Below the pieces are notes generated by a model. It made no database searches. It was not told the origin of the DNA and saw only the letters and a program-made list of their open reading frames with translations. A stretch of 64,000 nucleotides of DNA, from NCBI RefSeq assembly GCF_000169455.1, contig NZ_AAYC01000001.1, positions 62,001-126,000 on the forward strand, written 5' to 3'. The position numbers and the translations under genes were made by a program. Shown piece by piece: positions 25,318 to 33,297 of this stretch; the first letter of the stretch is position 1, and each line of letters opens with the position of its first letter. The stretch comes from Roseobacter sp. SK209-2-6. Lineage in GTDB: Bacteria > Pseudomonadota > Alphaproteobacteria > Rhodobacterales > Rhodobacteraceae.

Positions 25318-26460
25318 ATGACAGATGAATTGATCCTTGCCAATGCCACACTGGTTCTGCCGGGCGAAACCCTTTGCGGATCTGTGAAGGTTGTAGAAGG
25401 CGTTATTGCAGATATTTCCGAAGGAGGCAGTATCCCGAAAGGGGCAGTTGACAGCGGTGGAGATTTCCTCTGCCCAGGGTTGGTCGAACTGCATACAGAT
25501 AATCTGGAGCGGCATATTCAGCCGAGGCCAGGCGTCGATTGGCCCCATGCCGCGGCCATTCTCGCCCATGATGCGGAGCTGGCTGGAACCGGCATTACTA
25601 CGGTTTTTGATGCAATGCGCGTAGGCTCTGTCAGCCGCAAAGAGAGCCGCTATGGCGCTTATGCGCGAGGCCTGGCGAGTGAGCTTTTGGACATGCGGGC
25701 CAAAGAGGCTCTCAAGATTTCGCATTTTCTGCATCTGCGGGCTGAGGTGTGCTCTGATACCCTGGTTGAAGAGCTGAATGCCTTTGGAGAAGAGGATCGG
25801 GTTGGTCTGGTCTCTTTGATGGATCACACTCCAGGGCAACGGCAGTTCCGTGATGTTTCCAAGTTGGAGGCCTATGTCAAAGGCAAGCATGGCTTTGATG
25901 ATGCACAGTTTCAGGCGCATATCGCCCATTTGAAGACCCTGCGGGATAGATATGGTGACCTGCACGAAGCTGAAGCCGTCAGGGCGGCAAAGCGCTTTGG
26001 CGCGGTACTCGCCAGCCATGATGATACGACAGAGGACCAAGTGGCAGTTTCCGCTAGGCATGGGATCCATCTGGCGGAGTTCCCCACCACTGTGGAAGCT
26101 GCCCGTGCCTGTCGCTCACATGACATCAAGGTGATGATGGGGGCGCCCAACCTGATCCGTGGCGGGTCTCACTCGGGCAATGTCGCAGCTCAGGAGCTTG
26201 CCGAGTTGGAGCTGCTGGATATTGTCTCTTCCGACTATGTACCCGGCGCTCTGTTGATGTCAGCGGTCCAGCTGGGCCAGATATGGGGCGATCTGGCCCG
26301 GGGGGTTGCAACTGTTACTCAGGCACCAGCAGATGCAGTGAACTTATTTGATCGTGGCCGGATTGATATTGGCAAAAGAGCCGATCTGGTTCGCTTTGCC
26401 ATGGTCGACGATACGGCCGCGGTCAGAGGGGTCTGGTCCCGCGGTCACAGGGTCGCCTAA
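25318..26460 (+). CDS. phnM: Alpha-D-ribose 1-methylphosphonate 5-triphosphate diphosphatase PhnM
   Basis: A 380-residue amidohydrolase-family enzyme that removes pyrophosphate from the ribose-phosphonate triphosphate. The metal-binding region LCPGLVELHTDNLERH and later SHDDTTEDQV, GAPNLIRGGSHSGN and SSDYVPGALL are family-specific. ATG 25318 gives the normal length; an upstream in-frame start at 25255 would overlap the divergent gene and has no ribosome binding site. It stands apart from phnGHIJKLN, separated by the convergent-divergent 2H-phosphoesterase gene. Confidence 0.94.
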   Translation: MTDELILANATLVLPGETLCGSVKVVEGVIADISEGGSIPKGAVDSGGDFLCPGLVELHTDNLERHIQPRPGVDWPHAAAILAHDAELAGTGITTVFDAMRVGSVSRKESRYGAYARGLASELLDMRAKEALKISHFLHLRAEVCSDTLVEELNAFGEEDRVGLVSLMDHTPGQRQFRDVSKLEAYVKGKHGFDDAQFQAHIAHLKTLRDRYGDLHEAEAVRAAKRFGAVLASHDDTTEDQVAVSARHGIHLAEFPTTVEAARACRSHDIKVMMGAPNLIRGGSHSGNVAAQELAELELLDIVSSDYVPGALLMSAVQLGQIWGDLARGVATVTQAPADAVNLFDRGRIDIGKRADLVRFAMVDDTAAVRGVWSRGHRVA

Positions 26461-26507
26461 CGTCAGCTCGGCGTGTTGCATGCCCTTCAACTCTGAGAAG
26501 AGGCTGT

Positions 26508-26984
26508 TCAGGCCCGGTAAAACTGGTAGCGGCCGGGGGGAATTCCCTCGGGTCCTGTCAGCTCTTCGAAGCCGACGAGAGGTTGGCCAGAGACGATGAT
26601 CCCGCCCTTGACCATGACCTTCGCAACTGCAGGCGACATCGCAACCGCTTCGGCGAGGTCTTTTTCTTTGACGCCAAAGCCAAAGTCATAATGGGCCAGG
26701 GCAATCCTGTGCCCTGACAGGGCCAGGCGATCCAGCATCGGCTCTGCTTCTCCTTGCAGGAAGTTCTCTGCCGGAGGGACGCAAGAGGGGTGGCATTGCA
26801 ACACACGGTCAATGACCCAAACGCGCCGGTCGGCGCAGGTCTCACGCAGATGGTCATAGGTGCGACCATTGCCCAATCCCAGATCCAGGACATCCCCCTC
26901 GAGAGAGGCGATCATTTTTGCAGCCCAGTTCAGCCCATCGCGCTGTGCGGTCAACCGGCGCAGCATGGAATCCAATCTGCTCAT
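26508..26984 (-). CDS. Small class I SAM-dependent methyltransferase
   Basis: A 158-residue protein with the SAM-binding glycine motif DVLDLGLGNGRTYDHLRE (about residues 31-48) and a following acidic strand (VWVIDRV). The short size and LGNGRTY motif match the small methyltransferase group known as Methyltransf_17. Its ATG directly abuts the TGA of the deacetylase gene, so it is the last gene of the leftward glycan cluster. A paralogue with the same motif lies at 43285-43794. Acceptor unknown; a sugar or lipid target would fit the neighbours. Confidence 0.8.
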   Translation of the reverse strand: MSRLDSMLRRLTAQRDGLNWAAKMIASLEGDVLDLGLGNGRTYDHLRETCADRRVWVIDRVLQCHPSCVPPAENFLQGEAEPMLDRLALSGHRIALAHYDFGFGVKEKDLAEAVAMSPAVAKVMVKGGIIVSGQPLVGFEELTGPEGIPPGRYQFYRA

Positions 26985-27743
26985 TCAATGTGTCCTTGTT
27001 TCAAATCGCCAAACGGTTCCGGGCCCCTGCAGCAACCGGGTTAGAAGCGCTTCGGTGAAATCCCAGATTGATTCATCATGAACCAGATGATGGGTGAGAA
27101 TGCCATAGGGTTCTTGGTTGTCGGCCTCGCCGACCCTGCGTGCACGCAATTGCTCGGCTACCTGATGGATCAGTTTTTCCGGAGCGACAAGGCTGCGGCT
27201 TCCTTTCCAGTCGATGGGATCGAGATGGGTGTTAATCTGTTCCAGAGCACCAGAGGCTCTGCTGGATTTGCGAGGCGTGAAGGTGGAAATGGCGTGATAG
27301 CCAATACCCGCCATCCATGGCAGAAACTGCGGCGCCAAACGGTTCCAAGGTGGGACAAAGATTGGCTGTAGGGATGGGCCAAGCAGCTCTTGCAGCTTTG
27401 ACAATCCAGTTTCCATTTCCAGCAGGGCTTGGTCTATGGGGCGATCCTCTGGAAACTCACATTTCTTCTGCCCCTCAGCCGCCAGGTTGCGATGCTGCCA
27501 ACCGTGAACCACGGGGATCATCTGAGGCTGGCTCTGCAGAAACTCAGCGAGTTCCGATGTCGCGGCGGCGGGGATGACCGCAAGGTGGACGGGTAGGCCC
27601 AATATCGCGGAAAGATCGCTCAACCGGTGCAAAGGTTCCGTTGGTTCAATCGCGTCATCATCGCGCCACCAAAGCGGGAGTTTCAGCGCCTCAGCCTTCC
27701 AGAGGCTCAGCTCTTTGTCCAAAGGGGTCCAATCAAGGGTCAT
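26985..27743 (-). CDS. Polysaccharide deacetylase-family protein
   Basis: A 252-residue protein of the NodB-like deacetylase superfamily. The metal-binding Asp region (WWRDDDAIEP, about residues 25-34) and a His pair (VVHGWQHRN, about 79-87) are visible, with a later conserved PPWNRLAPQFLPWMAGIGY. These enzymes remove N- or O-acetyl groups from sugars. There is no signal peptide, so it should act in the cytoplasm on an intermediate. Its start overlaps the glycosyltransferase stop as ATGA and it abuts the methyltransferase. Confidence 0.82.
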   Translation of the reverse strand: MTLDWTPLDKELSLWKAEALKLPLWWRDDDAIEPTEPLHRLSDLSAILGLPVHLAVIPAAATSELAEFLQSQPQMIPVVHGWQHRNLAAEGQKKCEFPEDRPIDQALLEMETGLSKLQELLGPSLQPIFVPPWNRLAPQFLPWMAGIGYHAISTFTPRKSSRASGALEQINTHLDPIDWKGSRSLVAPEKLIHQVAEQLRARRVGEADNQEPYGILTHHLVHDESIWDFTEALLTRLLQGPGTVWRFETRTH

Positions 27744-28876
27744 CAGCGGGCTCCAGCCAGATCCTCTGCAATCTCTACCGAGCGTGCAGCGCCGTCAAAC
27801 TGGAAAGCACTCCTCTCACGCCGGGGAGCAGCAATAAGATGGGAAACGCGTTCAACCAGTGTTTCAGCGGTCAGCTCTGCGGCGGTCAGGACCTCAAATC
27901 CAGGCAAGGGTGCAAGACTGCTCGCCCGCAGGCCTTGTTCCACTTCATTGCCGGCATCAAAAGGGACCAGCAAGCCAGGGGTCCCCGCCTGGAGCAGATC
28001 CAGGGCGGTATTGTATCCGCACATGCTTACAGAGGCGGCAGCATGAAGGAGCATCTGGCGGAAATCGGGACGGGCCGGTTCCAAAATTGCCGGAGACGCG
28101 ATTTGTTGCAGGTCATTGATCCGGGAAGGCGCATCCTGGCCACCGACCAGTAGGCGCCAGGTGTGACCTGGCATCAGTCTTGCCGCTTCCAAAGCTGTTC
28201 GGTAGATCTCTTCACCCACGTTTCCACCGCCCGCACTGACTAAAATCTCGCCCTCGCCGAGGCGGTCAGGATGGGGGCGCGCCGCAGGAGGGGCGACATA
28301 ACCCGTGTAACGCAGTTTGCCCTGAAGAAGAGGCGAAACCGGCCAGCTGATCTCCAGTTTCGTGGCGTTAGGATCTGAATGTACCAGCACCGCATCGTAA
28401 TATGCCGCAAGAACTTCATCCGCCTTTGTGGCCTTTTCCGGTTTGGAGGGTGGAGCAAGAATATCCCGTATAGAAGACAGAATGATGGGCGGCTTAGGCA
28501 GGCCCTTGGCCGCTTTTAGAAGTGCGAGGAATTCATGGCGCAGAGAACGACGGCCAAAAGGATAGAGCTCTGTTATCAGAACGTCAGGCTGCAGCTGCTC
28601 CATAGCGGTGCAGAGCTGGGTGGCTCTGGCAGCCATGTAATGGCTGTCCGCGATTTGGGCGTCAGGCGTCAGGAGCTGACTGAAATTCACCCCATCAGAC
28701 CGGAGCGGAGGCAGCTGCAAAAGATCCACGCCCGCGCTATTGAGCTGAGGTGCAGGAGTTCCCCCAGACGCGAGGCGAACCTGATGACCCGCGGCAAGGA
28801 AGGCCCGCGCCAGGGTCAGTGCCCTCGACAGATGCCCGGTTCCAAGAAGATGTGTGACCGCGATGAAAACCTTCAT
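27743..28876 (-). CDS. MurG-like (GT28-type) glycosyltransferase
   Basis: A 377-residue GT-B fold protein. The N-terminal THLLGTGHLSRALTLARAF and C-terminal CGYNTALDLLQAGTPGLLVPF resemble MurG and other nucleotide-sugar transferases of the GT28 type. No membrane span or signal peptide is seen. It overlaps both neighbours by four bases. It is related in pattern to the cluster's first gene (31807-33033), so two GT28-like enzymes serve one pathway. Donor and acceptor sugars are unknown. Confidence 0.82.
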   Translation of the reverse strand: MKVFIAVTHLLGTGHLSRALTLARAFLAAGHQVRLASGGTPAPQLNSAGVDLLQLPPLRSDGVNFSQLLTPDAQIADSHYMAARATQLCTAMEQLQPDVLITELYPFGRRSLRHEFLALLKAAKGLPKPPIILSSIRDILAPPSKPEKATKADEVLAAYYDAVLVHSDPNATKLEISWPVSPLLQGKLRYTGYVAPPAARPHPDRLGEGEILVSAGGGNVGEEIYRTALEAARLMPGHTWRLLVGGQDAPSRINDLQQIASPAILEPARPDFRQMLLHAAASVSMCGYNTALDLLQAGTPGLLVPFDAGNEVEQGLRASSLAPLPGFEVLTAAELTAETLVERVSHLIAAPRRERSAFQFDGAARSVEIAEDLAGAR

Positions 28877-29460
28877 TGGGGATCTCTCGGGACCAGCCGC
28901 ACGGGATCCTGGACGGGGGAGAGGTCTCTGCCTGTGATTTCGACGACAAACAACCGATTGCGTTTGATCCGAAAAGGAGCCGGTCCGTCAAAGTTCCAGC
29001 CATAGGCCTTTGCAAGGATCATGCGCATGATTCCGATATGACAAACCGCAAGGCTGTCACGCGAGAGACTGTACAGCCAGGGTTCAATACGTGCCCAGAC
29101 CTCTGCCGGGCTTTCTCCTTCGGGGGGGCGGTAGTCCCAGCCCCAGTCTTCGATGTCACGAAATCCATTTTCCGGATCGGCCTTGAGTTCAAGGCCCTTG
29201 CAGCCTTCCCACTCTCCCCAGAACATTTCGGTAAGTTCCGGTGCGCATTGCGGTGTCTTATGAGTGACCAGACGCGCGGTTTCCACCGCACGACAGAGTG
29301 GACTGGACCAGAGGTCAGCCCCCAGCCACTCCTTTGGTAGTTCATAGCCCGCCAGTTCTTCTCGCGCCTCTTGATCCAGCGGTATATCGCTGCGGCCCTG
29401 GATCTGGCCAGCGCGGTTCCAGGCAGTATGTCCATGGCGCAAAAGGGCAAGACGGATCAA
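28873..29460 (-). CDS. Histidine phosphatase-family protein
   Basis: A 195-residue phosphoglycerate-mutase-like phosphatase. The catalytic RHG motif (ALLRHGHTAWNRAGQIQG) lies at the N-terminus, the conserved SSPLCRAVETA follows, and the second His is in AVCHIGIMR. I chose TTG 29460, which overlaps the upstream stop as TTGA and has GAGGGAG upstream; a longer frame would overlap the previous gene heavily. Inside a glycosyltransferase cluster it may dephosphorylate a sugar phosphate or glycan intermediate. Confidence 0.85.
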   Translation of the reverse strand: MIRLALLRHGHTAWNRAGQIQGRSDIPLDQEAREELAGYELPKEWLGADLWSSPLCRAVETARLVTHKTPQCAPELTEMFWGEWEGCKGLELKADPENGFRDIEDWGWDYRPPEGESPAEVWARIEPWLYSLSRDSLAVCHIGIMRMILAKAYGWNFDGPAPFRIKRNRLFVVEITGRDLSPVQDPVRLVPRDPQ

Positions 29461-30569
29461 TGGCTTTTCTCCCTCAAGACTGGGGTGACGGCGGACCAGA
29501 ACGCAGCTGATCCACTTGTGGCAAGGTGATTTTGCGCGATGCATCTGCGCGCCTTTTGTCCCAAGGTATGGCGCAGATCTGCTTCGCGAAGGAGCTGCCC
29601 AACCCGTTGTGCAATGGCGAGACTGCCTTCTTCGGGCCTGGGGTATTGGCCCTCGGGGCTTAGGACATCTCGCAGCCCCGGTCGATCCTGCGCAACGACG
29701 GGCAGCCCATGAGATTGTGCTTCTAGATAGACCATACCAAAGGCCTCGTTGACACCGGGCCAAAGGAAGAGGCTGGCCTGTTCATAGTGCCGTGCCAGCT
29801 CCTCACGAGCAAGCTGCCCCAAGAAGCGTATACGCGTGCCAAAGGGCGCCATCAGAGCCTCAACCGCAGCACGTGCAGGCCCATCGCCTGCAATATCGAG
29901 ACGCCAGTCTTGATTGAGGTGCCCCAGGGTGTCTGCAATCAGTTGATAAGAGGCCAGTTTGTCCCCTTCGCGCATCATCCCGGCGGTCAGCATTGGTCCC
30001 AGCCCGGTAGAGGCTTTGGGCAATGAGGCAAAGGGGAGGAAAGGCGGAAGAGGTGCAAGTATTTGATCCGCGAAGCGGTCACGTTCCAGAGCCTCTTTGT
30101 CCTGGTTGGTCAGATAGAAAATCACATCTGCAGCATCTGCGGCTGCATGCGCTTTGGCTGCAAACTCTGACCAGGGACCAATTAGGCGCTTTTGGGCGCG
30201 GGTGCTTTCAATTTGAACATAGGGAATGTTGCGCGCGCGCGCCACGCGGGGGCCAATTAGATCAGGGGCTTTGTAGTAGTTGTGATAGGTAACCCAAAGG
30301 TCAAGTGGCGGCATCTCTTGCAATAGGCGGTCCACCTCAAAATCTGACTTTGCGGCGAGGTCCTGCTGGCGGCTTGTACGTCCTTCTTTGTCAAAGATAC
30401 GGAGCTGACTGACCAGCTCCACGGACAAGGGCGCGCGCTGTCCCGGAGGGCCGCCTGCAAGCAAGGCCATCAGATTGCGTGCCATTTCTCGATCCCCTGA
30501 TGGGACAGGGTGCTTTGGGGATTTCATCGGCGCGTAAAACGCGATGCCTGACAGGTCGATCTCCGTCAT
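29457..30569 (-). CDS. Glycosyltransferase family 4
   Basis: A 370-residue GT-B glycosyltransferase. The C-terminal half has the GT4 pattern (LDIAGDGPARAAVEALM, RIRFLGQL, then PGVNEAFGMVYLEAQSHGLPVVA with the E-x7-E nucleotide-sugar site). The N-terminal part includes SGIAFYAPMKSPKHPVPSGDREMARNLM. It lies in the middle of the leftward cluster, overlapping the previous gene by four bases and the phosphatase gene by four. Confidence 0.88.
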   Translation of the reverse strand: MTEIDLSGIAFYAPMKSPKHPVPSGDREMARNLMALLAGGPPGQRAPLSVELVSQLRIFDKEGRTSRQQDLAAKSDFEVDRLLQEMPPLDLWVTYHNYYKAPDLIGPRVARARNIPYVQIESTRAQKRLIGPWSEFAAKAHAAADAADVIFYLTNQDKEALERDRFADQILAPLPPFLPFASLPKASTGLGPMLTAGMMREGDKLASYQLIADTLGHLNQDWRLDIAGDGPARAAVEALMAPFGTRIRFLGQLAREELARHYEQASLFLWPGVNEAFGMVYLEAQSHGLPVVAQDRPGLRDVLSPEGQYPRPEEGSLAIAQRVGQLLREADLRHTLGQKARRCIAQNHLATSGSAAFWSAVTPVLREKSH

Positions 30570-31810
30570 GATCCCTGCAGCATTGCATCCAGACGCTCTT
30601 TGAGCTGGGCAATGCCGGGATCCATGCCAAAATCCTGGCGCAGGCGGTTGAGGGCTGCTTCGGCCATCCTGGAGGCCTGATCCGGGCTCCGGGCCAGAGA
30701 CACCAGCGCCTGGGCAAGATCCTCGGGGGCATCCGGGCTGAGCACCCCATGGGTGCCGTTGGTGATAAACTCTGGGATTGCGGATACGGGTGTCGAAAGG
30801 ATCGGGAGGCGCTGGGATGCGGCTTCCATCAGAACATTGGGAAGCCCGTCGCGATCGCCGTCACTGGCAATGCGGCTCGGTAAAACAAATAGATCGGAAG
30901 CGCGCATGGCCTCGATCACTTCGGGTTGGTCGCAGGCACCGCGCCAAGTGATCCGATCCGCGATGCCAGCATCATCTGCCAGATCCTGCAGCAGGTCTTT
31001 CAACCCGCCTCCGCCGATATGAACCCAATGCCAGTCCAGGTCTTTGGGGAGTAACGCAAGGGCCGCAATGAGGCGGTCAAAACCTTTTTTCTCTACCAAA
31101 CGCCCAACGGACATCAGCTGCAGCGGATCGCTTGCCCTGCGCCAAAGGCGTTGTGGCGGCTCCGGGAAACGGCTGAGGTCAAGTCCGTGGTAGATCAAAT
31201 CGATGCGCGCAGGGTCATCCGACATCTCTTGCAGGTGTTTTGCCCCAAAACCGGTACAGGTCGCGCCGAAATGGGCGCCGTGGTGTTGGCTGGACAGCTT
31301 TTCCGAAATCTCCCAATCTGGAGAAGTCCAGATATCCTTGGCATGGGCGGAAAAGCTCCAAGGAAGCCCACGCATGATCGCTGCATATCTGGCGACCGAA
31401 GAAGGTGTGTGCAGGAAATGGGCATAAAGACCCAGAACCTCAGCGGGCATTTCTGCGGCTAACACGCAGGCCTGACCAAAGCGGCGGATGCGATTGCGAC
31501 TGGGGTCGCGGCGCAGATCCTGACGCCAGACACGATAGGCTTCGTCATAGCCCGGTAGAGCCTGCGCCGTTTTCCGGGCCTCCCAAACACGGGATGGCTC
31601 TTGATGCAGATATTCCGGGAGGTAGCGGATCTGGGCCTGTAGCCGGTCATGTAGGGGATGACGCTTTACATCGGTGGGATGGCGCAGGGACCAGATTTCA
31701 AAATCCAGGCCAGCTGCTTCCAGCGCGACGAGTTCCTGTGCGATGAAGGTTTCGGAAAGCCTTGGCCACCCCTTCACCAGAACGGCAAGGGTGGGGGTCT
31801 GATGTGTCAT
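30566..31810 (-). CDS. Glycosyltransferase family 4 (second)
   Basis: A 414-residue GT4-type enzyme. Recognisable elements are VLVKGWPRLSETFIAQELVAL at the N-terminus (shown here as the usual SETFI start), LMSVGRLVEKKGFDRLI, and FVLPSRIASDGDRDGLPNVL followed by MEAASQRLPILSTPV, the E-x7-E region. The SETFI start is common in colanic-acid and exopolysaccharide transferases. ATGA overlaps tie it to both neighbours. Confidence 0.88.
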   Translation of the reverse strand: MTHQTPTLAVLVKGWPRLSETFIAQELVALEAAGLDFEIWSLRHPTDVKRHPLHDRLQAQIRYLPEYLHQEPSRVWEARKTAQALPGYDEAYRVWRQDLRRDPSRNRIRRFGQACVLAAEMPAEVLGLYAHFLHTPSSVARYAAIMRGLPWSFSAHAKDIWTSPDWEISEKLSSQHHGAHFGATCTGFGAKHLQEMSDDPARIDLIYHGLDLSRFPEPPQRLWRRASDPLQLMSVGRLVEKKGFDRLIAALALLPKDLDWHWVHIGGGGLKDLLQDLADDAGIADRITWRGACDQPEVIEAMRASDLFVLPSRIASDGDRDGLPNVLMEAASQRLPILSTPVSAIPEFITNGTHGVLSPDAPEDLAQALVSLARSPDQASRMAEAALNRLRQDFGMDPGIAQLKERLDAMLQGS

Positions 31811-33033
31811 TCCGCTGCCTTTCGCGGTGTTTCATGCAAAATAGCGGCAACCCGTTCCGTAACATAGTCCAGCCCATCAAGCAGCCCCTCGGAGAAGGCG
31901 GCAGAGGGGGAGGGTTGATCTGCAAGCTTTCGGATAGCACGGATCATTGCCTCTGGCGTCCAGCCATCGCGGTTCTCGTCGAGCATTGCCACCAGACCCA
32001 GCTCCTCGGCCCGGCTTGCACGGATCCATTGTTCGAGCCGTGGTGTAGTGCGCGGGACGATGACCGCTGGCCGATCAAAGGAAAGCACTTCGCAGAAGGT
32101 ATTGTAACCGCCCATGCTGACGACCCCCTGAGCGGCCGAGAATAATGTCTCGATACGGGATTCAAAACCAACGGCGCTCACCCGGCCGTTCAGCGCCTCG
32201 ACCCTCGCCTCAAAGGCCTCGCGGGTTTCACCGGAGAGGAATGGCCCATAGACTAGGATGGCGCGGGGCGCCAGCTGTGGGTCTCTCTCATAGGCGGAGA
32301 GAACGAGGTCGACCATCATTGCGCCATCGCCACCGCCACCGGGGGTGATCAGCACATAGGGTTGCTCAGGTGGCTCATCCAACCGTCCAAGATCGCGCCT
32401 AAGATAGCCTGTCCAGTGCATGCGCGCCTGAACATCCGCACTTAGATCCAAACCCTGGGTGGGATCATAAATCGAGCGAAGCCCATAAACCCAGATTTCG
32501 TCGTAAAAGCGTTCAGTGGCGGCAATGGCTTCTTTGCGCTCCCATTCCGCAGCCAGGACCTCGGGCTCATCCAATACGTCGCGAAGCCCAAGAACCAGCT
32601 TGCAGCGCCTTTGGTTGGCAAGTTGCTCCAAAGCGGGCAACAGCTCTCCGCGAAAGCCCGTTGGTTCCTTGTCCACGATCAGCACATCGGGATCATATTG
32701 CTCCGCCATGGAGAGGATCAGGCCGGATCTGAGGTCGGTGGTTTCTTCGATGCTCATACCCATGGTACGTGAAGCATAGCTGCCGTCGGAACGCTTGATG
32801 ACGCCTGGAAGGCGCATGTGATCGACACGTGTGGGAAAGTCAAAACGCCCAGCAACCGGTGAGCCTGTCAATATCAGGGCCGAGGCAGTGGGATCCGCCG
32901 CAGTGATTGCCCCAGCAAGCGCGCGCGAGCGCCTCAGATGCCCAAGGCCAAAGGTATCATGGCTGTATAGCATGACCCTGGGACCGCGCGATTTAGCGTC
33001 CCTTTCGGAGTAAGTACTTGGGGTCGTGATCAT
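31807..33033 (-). CDS. GT28-type glycosyltransferase, first gene of the glycan cluster
   Basis: A 408-residue protein with YSHDTFGLGHLRRSRALAGA at the N-terminus and VLITPGGGGDGAMMVDLVL plus SMGGYNTFCEVLSFDRPAVI in the C-terminal half, matching GT28/MurG-type transferases. Its ATG 33033 faces a 264-base gap to the MscS gene, where the cluster promoter should lie. Coupled to the next gene by ATGA. The enzyme is cytoplasmic by sequence. The product of the pathway is unknown. Confidence 0.8.
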   Translation of the reverse strand: MITTPSTYSERDAKSRGPRVMLYSHDTFGLGHLRRSRALAGAITAADPTASALILTGSPVAGRFDFPTRVDHMRLPGVIKRSDGSYASRTMGMSIEETTDLRSGLILSMAEQYDPDVLIVDKEPTGFRGELLPALEQLANQRRCKLVLGLRDVLDEPEVLAAEWERKEAIAATERFYDEIWVYGLRSIYDPTQGLDLSADVQARMHWTGYLRRDLGRLDEPPEQPYVLITPGGGGDGAMMVDLVLSAYERDPQLAPRAILVYGPFLSGETREAFEARVEALNGRVSAVGFESRIETLFSAAQGVVSMGGYNTFCEVLSFDRPAVIVPRTTPRLEQWIRASRAEELGLVAMLDENRDGWTPEAMIRAIRKLADQPSPSAAFSEGLLDGLDYVTERVAAILHETPRKAAE

Positions 33034-33297
33034 TGGCGGGCCTGAAAGGAGCTACATAGGGACTGGTGCCTTAGGAATTGGCTGAAATCAAGGGGGGCGA
33101 CCTTCAAAACACTGGTTTTTGAGGCGCCGTGTCGACCAAATTACATTTTCTTGAGAGATGTTTACAAAGCAATGCAACTGTTGATCGGGATGGTCCTGTC
33201 AATGTGAACCATGAGACGAGGCAGCAGACTGCAGGCGATTGCGCCTTGCCGATGGCATCGATAGTCTGGCCGGAATGTCCGGGGGAGAGGATTCACC

